Positions 1-5,416 of a stretch of 5,416 nucleotides of DNA are shown here, one piece after another. The stretch spans positions 1 through 5,416 of the forward strand of contig JANQST010000149.1 of the NCBI GenBank assembly GCA_028279155.1, written 5' to 3'. The stretch comes from Cyclobacteriaceae bacterium. Lineage in GTDB: Bacteria > Bacteroidota > Bacteroidia > Cytophagales > Cyclobacteriaceae. Made by a program: the position numbers and the translations under genes. Each line of letters starts with the position of its first letter. Positions within the stretch are counted from its first letter, which is position 1. The notes under the pieces were generated by a model. The model saw only the letters and a program-made list of their open reading frames with translations. It made no database searches and was not told where the DNA came from.

Positions 1-1451
1 ACATTAATCGATTCAAGTCAACAAAGGATATCAATGCCATCAAAAAGAAGGTCGAGGAAGGAAAAATTGACATTCTAATCGGAACCCATCGAATTGTGAA
101 TAAAGATATTGTATTCAAAGATTTGGGGCTAATGATCATTGATGAGGAGCAAAAATTTGGTGTAAAAGTCAAAGAACGATTAAAAGATATGCGTGTGAAT
201 GTAGATGCTTTGACATTAACCGCTACTCCAATTCCACGAACACTTCACTTTTCACTAATGGGAGCAAGAGACCTCTCCATCATATCAACTCCTCCTCCTA
301 ATCGGCGCCCTGTTACAACAGAATTACATGAATTCAACGAAGAAGTAATTCGGGATGCAGTTCATCATGAAGTTCAACGCGGCGGTCAGGTATTTGTGGT
401 CCACAACCGTGTTAGTGATATTGAGCAAATCGCCAACCTCATTTACAAATTGGTCCCTGATACCAAAATCGGGATTGCACATGGCCAAATGGAAGGTGCC
501 CAACTGGAAAAGGTAATGTTGAAGTTCATTGAGGGAGAATTTGATGTCTTGGTGTCAACTAACATTATTGAATCAGGCCTTGACATTCCAAATGCAAACA
601 CTATTATCATCAATAATGCGCATATGTTTGGCCTTTCGGATCTCCACCAAATGAGAGGAAGGGTTGGGAGGTCTAATACCAAGGCTTATTGCTACATGAT
701 TACGCCACCAACTTCCGCTCTAACCAGTGACGCCCGAAAACGGCTCCTTACTCTCGAAGAATTTTCTGAGCTTGGAGATGGGTTTAAAGTTGCGATGCGA
801 GACCTGGACATACGAGGAGCCGGAAACTTGTTGGGTGCAGAGCAAAGTGGTTTCATCAACGACATTGGCTTTGATATGTATCATAAGATTTTAGACGAAG
901 CAATCCAGGAGTTGAAGGAAAGTGATTACAAAGAGTTATTCGAAACAGATCTTTTAAAGAACAAGGAGGCACTGGAAAAAATGATTGAAGACTGTACAAT
1001 CGAAACAGATTTTGAGGCATTAATTCCTGAAAAATATGTCAGTAACATCTCCGAAAGGTTAAGTCTTTACACCAAATTGGATAACCTCAAGGACCAGGCA
1101 CAATTGGAAGAATTTATCCAAATGTTAGAGGACCGATTTGGGGCACTTCCAACAAGTGTTAAAAACCTAACGGAAACCGTGAAGTTGAGGTGGAAAGCAA
1201 TAGAGCTAGGCTTTGAAAGAGTATCCATCAAGAACGGTAAAATGAGGTGCTACATTTCAGACCAGAAGCCTGCAGAATATTTTCAATCTGAAAGATTTGG
1301 GAATATTTTAACCTTCGTAAAAGGTCGACCCAAACAGTCCCAAATGAAGGAAGTAAAGAGCAAGCTGTTAATCAGTATATCAGACATAACAGAAATCGAT
1401 GAGGCAACTAAAACGGTCGATGAAATGCTTCTTTCGGTCACCCCAGCATAA
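1..1451 (+). CDS. mfd: Transcription-repair coupling factor Mfd, C-terminal part (5' end outside window)
   Basis: Mfd is a cytoplasmic dsDNA translocase that removes RNA polymerase stalled at lesions and recruits UvrA for transcription-coupled repair. The frame is open from base 3 and gives 482 visible residues, roughly the last 40-45% of a protein usually about 1,100-1,150 aa long. The Walker A motif, the UvrB-like domains and the RNAP-interacting domain lie upstream of the window. Visible superfamily 2 helicase motifs, numbered from base 3, are IGTHR (26-30), the DEEQ box (47-50), TATPIPRT (73-80), STNIIESGLDIP (185-196) and QMRGRVGR (216-223). They are followed by the Mfd/RecG-type TRG region with RDLDIRGAGNLLGAEQSG (266-283). 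Residues from about 345 to the end match the regulatory D7 domain, including the RLSLYTKL and EDRFGALP stretches. RecG shares the motor but lacks this C-terminal domain, so Mfd is favoured. The gene ends with tandem stops, TAATAA. The GTG at 96 is internal and is not a start. All motor motifs look intact. Confidence 0.97.
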   Translation, partial: INRFKSTKDINAIKKKVEEGKIDILIGTHRIVNKDIVFKDLGLMIIDEEQKFGVKVKERLKDMRVNVDALTLTATPIPRTLHFSLMGARDLSIISTPPPNRRPVTTELHEFNEEVIRDAVHHEVQRGGQVFVVHNRVSDIEQIANLIYKLVPDTKIGIAHGQMEGAQLEKVMLKFIEGEFDVLVSTNIIESGLDIPNANTIIINNAHMFGLSDLHQMRGRVGRSNTKAYCYMITPPTSALTSDARKRLLTLEEFSELGDGFKVAMRDLDIRGAGNLLGAEQSGFINDIGFDMYHKILDEAIQELKESDYKELFETDLLKNKEALEKMIEDCTIETDFEALIPEKYVSNISERLSLYTKLDNLKDQAQLEEFIQMLEDRFGALPTSVKNLTETVKLRWKAIELGFERVSIKNGKMRCYISDQKPAEYFQSERFGNILTFVKGRPKQSQMKEVKSKLLISISDITEIDEATKTVDEMLLSVTPA

Positions 1452-1505
1452 TAAATGGAATTTGGGACAATAAAATTCGATTTCGGTCTTTATTTAAATG
1501 TGTTA

Positions 1506-1529
1506 ATCTAAAATCCATGCAGTTTAGAT
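1506..1529 (+). repeat. Inverted repeat overlapping the post-mfd hairpin
   Basis: ATCTAAA at 1506-1512 and TTTAGAT at 1523-1529 form a perfect 7-bp inverted repeat around a 10-nt spacer. In RNA it would compete with the hairpin at 1510-1536, because both use bases 1510-1512 and 1528-1529. Whether this is an anti-terminator arrangement or a chance outcome of AT-rich sequence cannot be told from the sequence alone. Confidence 0.35.
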
Positions 1530-1538
1530 GGGTTTTTT
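1510..1538 (+). terminator. Possible weak terminator after mfd
   Basis: Bases 1510-1518 (AAAATCCAT) pair with 1528-1536 (ATGGGTTTT) in a 9-bp stem with one T-G wobble and a 9-nt loop. The T-run at 1533-1538 lies partly in the stem and partly after it. The position, 58 bases after the mfd stop, suits termination of mfd. The stem is AT-rich and only two Ts follow it, so it is weak. Its left arm overlaps a second inverted repeat at 1506-1529, so the two folds cannot form together. Confidence 0.4.
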
Positions 1539-1562
1539 GAAATATTTGTGTTTATTAGTACG

Positions 1563-1576
1563 TTGAAACGTTTCAA
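1563..1576. promoter_or_regulatory. Perfect 14-bp palindrome upstream of gldJ (candidate operator)
   Basis: TTGAAACGTTTCAA is identical to its own reverse complement and ends 19 bp before the gldJ ATG. The symmetry has no spacer, so it makes only a poor RNA hairpin (5-bp stem around ACGT) and is better suited to binding a dimeric DNA-binding protein. A short second repeat, GAC-AAA-GTC, follows directly at 1577-1585. I do not recognise this as the site of a named regulator. No convincing Bacteroidota promoter (TTTG with TAnnTTTG) was found in this gap, so its position relative to the transcription start is unknown. Confidence 0.35.
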
Positions 1577-1595
1577 GACAAAGTCAAACAGTGTT

Positions 1596-2933
1596 ATGAA
1601 AAAATTTGTGAGAGCAATTAAAGGGCTCGGGTATCTCTCCCTGGCCGGAATATTTATTAGCTCATGTAACCTAATCGGCGGTGGTGGAGGTGCACGTACC
1701 GCATCCAATCCAGGATTCGCAAGCTCTGCAACAGGATTAGAGTTTAACGAAGAGGGAGGTTTTCAAGTAAACGATTTTCAAGGACAACCAGATGGACCAA
1801 ACCTGATTTTTATTGAGGGTGGAAGAACTGTTTTGGGAAGTTTTGAAGAAGATGTCGTTTATACAAGAGATAACCTGGAAAGAGCTGTTACAGTTGCATC
1901 CTTCTATATGGATGAAACAGAAGTGGCCAACATCCACTGGCTGGAGTATGAATATTACATTAAGCAAGATTCCGATGAGTTTTACTGGAAAAATAACTTG
2001 CCTGATACTGCCGTTTGGGCCAAAGATCTTGCCTATAACGATCCATATGTAAACAACTATTATCGATACCCTGGTTTCCGTTACTTCCCCGTAGTGGGAG
2101 TGAACTGGAGACAGGCAATCAATTATTGTAAATGGAGGACGACTGTTGTGAACCTTAAGTTAGCAGAAGATGCCGGACTTTTGGATCCAATCGCTTCGGG
2201 AGGTGATGATGCATTTGCAGGTGCAGAAGGCGGAGACCTTTCTTCCTCAGCAGGTTCCGTTCCAGGACTTGAATCTGGTGTTACTCTTCCGGGATACAGA
2301 CTTCCGACAGAAGCTGAGTGGGAATACGCAGCGCAAGCACTTATCGGAACGCAATACTTAGATGAAAATCAAACACACAGAAGACTTTACCCATGGGATG
2401 GTCATGCATTGAGAAATCCTTATGGTAAGAGTCAGGGATACTTCCTTGCTAACTTCAAAAGAGGAAAAGGTGACTATGCGGGTATTGCAGGAAAGCTCAA
2501 CGATGGCGCTATGATCACCACGTATATTTATGACTATCCTCCAAACGACTTTGGGCTATATAATATGGCTGGAAATGTAAATGAGTGGGTGCAAGATGTG
2601 TATCGACCGCTTTCATTCCAGGAAATGGATGACCTGAACCCTGCACGAAGAGATGCATACAATGATGAAGAAACCGGGTATGACGGAAACTACTCATTCC
2701 TTGGTAATGAAGGGCCTTATTCTGAAGAACAGTGGGTGGCCACATCAGGATTGCAAAAATCTTACAATGCGGATAATCCTCCGGTAAGAAGAATTCGAGT
2801 GTACAAAGGTGGTTCATGGGCAGATGTTGCCTACTGGATGTCTCCGGGAACTCGAAGATTCCTTTTCGAAGACTCTGCTACTTCTACACTAGGATTTAGA
2901 TGCGCGATGATTCGTGCAGGATCTAACTTCTAG
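1596..2933 (+). CDS. gldJ: GldJ-type gliding motility / type IX secretion lipoprotein
   Basis: GldJ is a periplasm-facing lipoprotein of the Bacteroidota gliding and type IX secretion machinery. In Flavobacterium it is needed for motility and for stable GldK. The start at 1596 gives a classic lipoprotein signal: MKK, a hydrophobic stretch at 11-21 and lipobox ISSC with Cys24 as the lipidated residue. A GTG at 1548 in the same frame would add 16 residues ahead of this signal and is unlikely. The rest is an FGE-sulfatase (SUMF1-like) domain: FIEGGRTVLGSF (72-83), SFYMDETEVAN (102-112), FPVVGVNWRQAINYCKWR (164-181), YRLPTEAEWEYAA (234-246), MAGNVNEW (324-331), GGSW (405-408) and LGFRC (432-436). 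DTAVW near 137-141 and the VVGVNW region resemble GldJ more than GldK. The catalytic Cys pair of true FGEs is absent, as expected for a structural family member. A Gly/Ser/Ala-rich insert spans about 200-229. At 445 aa it is shorter than Flavobacterium GldJ (about 560 aa from memory). A paralogous SUMF1-like lipoprotein is the main alternative. Confidence 0.85.
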   Translation: MKKFVRAIKGLGYLSLAGIFISSCNLIGGGGGARTASNPGFASSATGLEFNEEGGFQVNDFQGQPDGPNLIFIEGGRTVLGSFEEDVVYTRDNLERAVTVASFYMDETEVANIHWLEYEYYIKQDSDEFYWKNNLPDTAVWAKDLAYNDPYVNNYYRYPGFRYFPVVGVNWRQAINYCKWRTTVVNLKLAEDAGLLDPIASGGDDAFAGAEGGDLSSSAGSVPGLESGVTLPGYRLPTEAEWEYAAQALIGTQYLDENQTHRRLYPWDGHALRNPYGKSQGYFLANFKRGKGDYAGIAGKLNDGAMITTYIYDYPPNDFGLYNMAGNVNEWVQDVYRPLSFQEMDDLNPARRDAYNDEETGYDGNYSFLGNEGPYSEEQWVATSGLQKSYNADNPPVRRIRVYKGGSWADVAYWMSPGTRRFLFEDSATSTLGFRCAMIRAGSNF

Positions 2934-2954
2934 GATACATTTCCAAAAATATTG

Positions 2955-2983
2955 AAGGGTCATCAAAAGGTGACCCTTTTTTT
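2955..2983 (+). terminator. Intrinsic terminator of gldJ
   Basis: AAGGGTCA (2955-2962) pairs perfectly with TGACCCTT (2971-2978). A T-G wobble and a C-G pair extend the stem inward to an AAAA tetraloop at 2965-2968. Seven Ts follow at 2977-2983, making a strong terminator 21 bases after the gldJ stop. The last two Ts are shared with the comF stop codon at 2982-2984. Read on the minus strand the hairpin also forms, but it is followed only by a broken T-rich stretch, so termination of comF there would be weaker. Confidence 0.85.
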
Positions 2984-3650
2984 ATCTTCTCGCTATACAC
3001 AAGATATGAATTGCTGAAGCATTTGCCTCAACCAACTTATCACACAACATTCCAACAGTAGCACCTGTTGTAATTACATCGTCTACAATAGCCACAACCT
3101 TTCCTTCCAAATCTTCCTTTACTTCCGAATAAATATTATCTACATTTTGCCACCTTGAAAGCTTGTTCTTTCTCGTTTGTGTGGCCGTATTCTTGATCCG
3201 GTATATTAAATCATCTCTAACCTCTGATTCTTCAAAGCAAGAAGCCAATCCATTCGCAAACCCCAGACTTTGATTGTATCCTCTTTTACTCAATTTCTTC
3301 TTATGAATGGGCACAGGTACAATTATGTCAGGGTTTAAAAATGTTGAAAGCGTTCTTCCATATTCCGCTCCTAACAAATCTCCAATTTCATGAGCTCCCT
3401 CGTACTTTAAATTATGAATGAGCTTTTGAGCAATTCCACCTTCATTGAAATAAAGAAAAGCGGCCGCAGATTTCACCAAAGGATTGTAAGCAAATTTTTG
3501 AAAAAGTTCGTTTTCCGGATTTAAATGATCCATTGTCTCAGGTAAATCCATTTTACATGACGTACAAATAAAATTTTCAGCGGAAATTAGAGTTTCATTG
3601 CAATTAAGGCAGGTAGCCGGATAGATGAGTGATAGAAATTCCGATAGCAT
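2982..3650 (-). CDS. comF: ComF family phosphoribosyltransferase-like protein
   Basis: ComF-family proteins pair an N-terminal zinc finger with a type I phosphoribosyltransferase fold. In competent bacteria they are needed for DNA uptake or processing, but the biochemical reaction is not settled. The 222-aa length is typical. The zinc finger is visible as CxxC pairs at Cys14/Cys17 and Cys29/Cys32. The family signature VPVPIHKKKLSKRGYNQS lies at 111-128, the TQTRKNKLSRWQNV segment at 157-170, and the PRPP-binding loop VAIVDDVITTGATV at 186-199. No key residue is missing. The ATG at 3650 is favoured because the next Met (residue 34) would remove the zinc finger. The gene converges on gldJ and diverges from the 118-aa gene across only 17 bp, so its promoter probably lies inside the start of that neighbour. 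No other competence gene is in the window, so a competence role here is inferred from the family alone. Confidence 0.95.
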   Translation of the reverse strand: MLSEFLSLIYPATCLNCNETLISAENFICTSCKMDLPETMDHLNPENELFQKFAYNPLVKSAAAFLYFNEGGIAQKLIHNLKYEGAHEIGDLLGAEYGRTLSTFLNPDIIVPVPIHKKKLSKRGYNQSLGFANGLASCFEESEVRDDLIYRIKNTATQTRKNKLSRWQNVDNIYSEVKEDLEGKVVAIVDDVITTGATVGMLCDKLVEANASAIHILCIARR

Positions 3651-3667
3651 AGTTAAACTTAGGTCAA

Positions 3668-4024
3668 ATGGTATTTAAAAAAGATCTGAGTCTTCAAAAA
3701 GAATGGGTTGAGCTTCTCTACAAGTTGAAAGAAGTAACTGGGAAGCGTCCTGCTGATCTCAATGCCGTACTTTTCTTAATCGGAGTTCAGGAACTAGGAA
3801 CTGGAAGAAAATCCTTCTCTAAAGAGGAGAAGCAAGACTTGATGCATATCGCTATTTGTAAGGTTTTATCATTGGCTGGCTACTACAAGCTAGAAGGTAT
3901 CGATGAGGAAGGGTGGCCTCACTGGGTCTTGATTAAAAAACTACCAGCATTTGATCTTATTGAGCAAGAGAAATTGTTAAAAATTCAAATAATTCAATAT
4001 TTCAGGGAAGAAATTGGATGGTAA
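3668..4024 (+). CDS. Conserved-looking hypothetical protein, 118 aa
   Basis: I cannot assign a function. The product is a small, probably soluble and largely helical protein with no signal peptide, membrane segment or Cys cluster (one Cys, residue 64). Its most distinctive parts are LNAVLFLIGVQELGTG (31-46), a charged SKEEK segment leading into DLMHIAICKVL (57-67), GYYKLEG (71-77) and EEGWPHW (80-86). The pattern resembles small hypothetical proteins I remember from other Bacteroidota; this is unverified. The start is well constrained: an in-frame TAG at 3650-3652 blocks upstream extension and the next Met is residue 59. Codon use looks like that of its neighbours. Coding status is supported by an uninterrupted frame filling the space between two recognisable genes. 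It starts 17 bp from divergent comF and ends 39 bp before the DUF4175-type gene, with which it may be co-transcribed. Confidence 0.85.
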   Translation: MVFKKDLSLQKEWVELLYKLKEVTGKRPADLNAVLFLIGVQELGTGRKSFSKEEKQDLMHIAICKVLSLAGYYKLEGIDEEGWPHWVLIKKLPAFDLIEQEKLLKIQIIQYFREEIGW

Positions 4025-4063
4025 ACTGCACCTTTGATCGATTAATGCGTTAGGTATTGAACC

Positions 4064-5416
4064 ATGAGTGGCATTGAAGAAATAAAACAGAAGCTTCAGG
4101 CATTTAAGAAAAGATTTTACGTCAAACAGCTTTTCATTGGTAGCCTGATATTCCTTATCGCAAGTTTTGGTCTCTTTTTATTGGTAAATGGCTTAGAATA
4201 CAAGCTTTGGATGGGAACGACAGCCCGTTCAATCATTTTCTTCACAACATTACTGGTCATAGTAACCTCATTTGGTTGGTTAGTTGCCAGACCCATTTCA
4301 CTAATTCTCAAATTAAGAAAAGGAATTGAAGACGAAGAGGCCGCAGCAGAAATAGCCAAATCAATTCCAGAGATAGAAGACAAGCTTTTGAACACCCTTC
4401 AGCTCCATCGATTAACATCCCAGGAAAATGATCTTCTTGTTGCTGCTATTGATAAGAAGGCCAGGAGCTTTCGGAATATTTCTTTCATCCAGGCAGTAGA
4501 CTTCACTTCTGGGAAAAGATATGGTCTTATCCTTGGAATCATCTTGGCAAGCCTTGCGTTGGTTTCATTCATCAACCCATCGGTCTTTTCGGATAGCACT
4601 AAACGAATTGTGAATTTTAACCAGGAGTTTACGCCCAATGCTCCATTTACTTTCGTCATCACAAATCAATTGCAAGCGTTTCGTGGAGAGGATTTCACAT
4701 TAAAAGTAAATGTCGAAGGAGCATCTGTTCCTGAAAAAGCTTCAATCAAAACAGATGATGGACAAACATTGAGATTACAAAAGACAAGTGGCAGCTCTTT
4801 TCAGTATGTTTTTCAAAAAATTCAAAAAACAGTTACGTTCCAATTAGAAGGTGAAGGATTCTTTTCAAAACAATATGTGCTGCAGGTCAACAATCGACCT
4901 GATTTGATCGCGATGAGTATATCCATTAAAAGTCCGGCATACACAGGTGGAGAAAGAAGAACGATCACCAACAGTGGAGACATAACCGTCCTGGAAGGGA
5001 GCTCTGTTTTGTGGGAAATTACTACGTTGGCTGCTGATAGTCTCAATTTTCAGTTGGGGGATAAAAACCTTCCAAGTAGTAGACTTTCCGAAAACGTTTT
5101 TGCAATAGATGAAAGGCTATATAAATCAAGTCAATATGCTCTGTCTCTATTAAATCCATTTGGAAAAAATTCATCTGAGCTCAGTTACGGAGTATCGGTA
5201 ATCAAAGATGAGCGTCCGCAAATCTCTGCAGAGTATTTTCCGGATAGTTTGTCATACCAATTTGTAACACTTGCTGGCAACATCATCGATGATCATGGTT
5301 TCACATCTCTTAGCCTTAATTATAAAAAAGAAGGTGAGGCCACAAGGTCAATTCCTCTTGAGCTTACACCAAACATTAAGAAGCAAGGATTCTATGCCAA
5401 CTGGAACGTCGACTCC
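4064..5416 (+). CDS. DUF4175-type membrane protein, N-terminal part (3' end outside window)
   Basis: The frame is open from ATG 4064 to the window edge, giving 451 residues. Membrane segments are visible at about 22-44, 56-75 and 153-171. Between the second and third lies an acidic helical stretch with IPEIEDKLLNTLQL (101-114). After the third comes a long, probably extracytoplasmic, beta-rich region with repeated Ig-like character. This includes KSPAYTGGE (289-297), IKDERPQI (380-387) and AGNIIDDHGFTSLSLNY (404-420). The DxxPxI and IxDDxGF patterns and the three-helix N-terminus fit the large DUF4175 proteins of Bacteroidota, which I recall as roughly 1,000-1,150 aa with a long coiled-coil C-terminus. 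If so, more than half is missing here. The function of the family is unknown to me; an envelope role is inference from topology. No signal peptidase site is evident. The upstream hypothetical gene lies 39 bp away with no terminator between them, suggesting an operon. Confidence 0.85.
   Translation, partial: MSGIEEIKQKLQAFKKRFYVKQLFIGSLIFLIASFGLFLLVNGLEYKLWMGTTARSIIFFTTLLVIVTSFGWLVARPISLILKLRKGIEDEEAAAEIAKSIPEIEDKLLNTLQLHRLTSQENDLLVAAIDKKARSFRNISFIQAVDFTSGKRYGLILGIILASLALVSFINPSVFSDSTKRIVNFNQEFTPNAPFTFVITNQLQAFRGEDFTLKVNVEGASVPEKASIKTDDGQTLRLQKTSGSSFQYVFQKIQKTVTFQLEGEGFFSKQYVLQVNNRPDLIAMSISIKSPAYTGGERRTITNSGDITVLEGSSVLWEITTLAADSLNFQLGDKNLPSSRLSENVFAIDERLYKSSQYALSLLNPFGKNSSELSYGVSVIKDERPQISAEYFPDSLSYQFVTLAGNIIDDHGFTSLSLNYKKEGEATRSIPLELTPNIKKQGFYANWNVDS

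Noticed and set aside
96..98. GTG as a start for the left-hand gene
   Set aside because: The same frame is open back to base 3 and its translation (for example KIDILIGTHR) continues the Mfd motor domain, so this is an internal Val codon.
1548..1595. GTG at 1548 as the gldJ start
   Set aside because: It would place 16 basic and polar residues ahead of a textbook lipoprotein signal that begins at the ATG at 1596. The region also contains the 14-bp palindrome, which suggests non-coding sequence.
1508..1967. Minus-strand open frames at 1508-1708 and 1737-1967
   Set aside because: They are antisense to gldJ and its leader, show no domain-like sequence, and gldJ is clearly coding on the other strand.
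2515..2817. Minus-strand 100-codon open frame
   Set aside because: It is a shadow of the conserved FGE-like core of gldJ. Its His- and Cys-rich translation matches no family I know.
3668..4024. 118-aa protein as an antitoxin, DNA-binding regulator or immunity protein
   Set aside because: No helix-turn-helix pattern, ribbon-helix-helix pattern, or partner toxin is visible nearby. The setting is between housekeeping-type genes with no mobile-element signs.
4117..5046. Three minus-strand open frames of 74-92 codons
   Set aside because: All are antisense to the continuous DUF4175-type frame, which has membrane helices and family motifs; they look like chance openings.
1..5416. A defence island, CRISPR array, prophage or insertion sequence
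   Set aside because: No transposase, integrase, nuclease array, direct-repeat array or composition break was seen. The genes look like a stable chromosomal core region.

Overview
The window reads as an ordinary chromosomal segment of a Bacteroidota bacterium, most likely a Cytophagales-type lineage. The evidence is a GldJ-type gliding/type IX secretion lipoprotein, a DUF4175-type membrane protein, AT-rich composition and start codons without strong Shine-Dalgarno sequences. Both ends cut through genes. The lineage call is inference from gene content.

Layout, left to right: (1) the C-terminal 482 residues of Mfd, the transcription-repair coupling factor, on + (1-1451, 5' end outside the window). 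(2) A 144-bp gap holding two overlapping inverted repeats, one of them a possible terminator, and a perfect 14-bp palindrome. (3) gldJ on + (1596-2933), a 445-aa lipoprotein with an FGE-sulfatase fold that lacks the catalytic cysteines. (4) A strong intrinsic terminator whose T-tract runs into the stop codon of the convergent comF. (5) comF on - (2982-3650), a zinc-finger phosphoribosyltransferase-like protein. (6) Starting only 17 bp away and divergent, a 118-aa conserved-looking hypothetical gene on + (3668-4024). (7) 39 bp further on, the first 451 codons of a DUF4175-type protein with three membrane segments (4064-5416), open to the window edge.

The genes do not form one pathway. mfd (DNA repair), gldJ (gliding/T9SS) and comF (DNA uptake/competence family) appear to be independent neighbours. 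The 118-aa gene and the DUF4175 gene are co-directional and close, so they may form an operon. I found no mobile element, CRISPR array, tRNA or rRNA, and no convincing new multi-gene system. The points most worth a second look are the palindrome and overlapping hairpins before gldJ, the very tight comF/hypothetical divergent start region, and the uncharacterised 118-aa plus DUF4175 pair.
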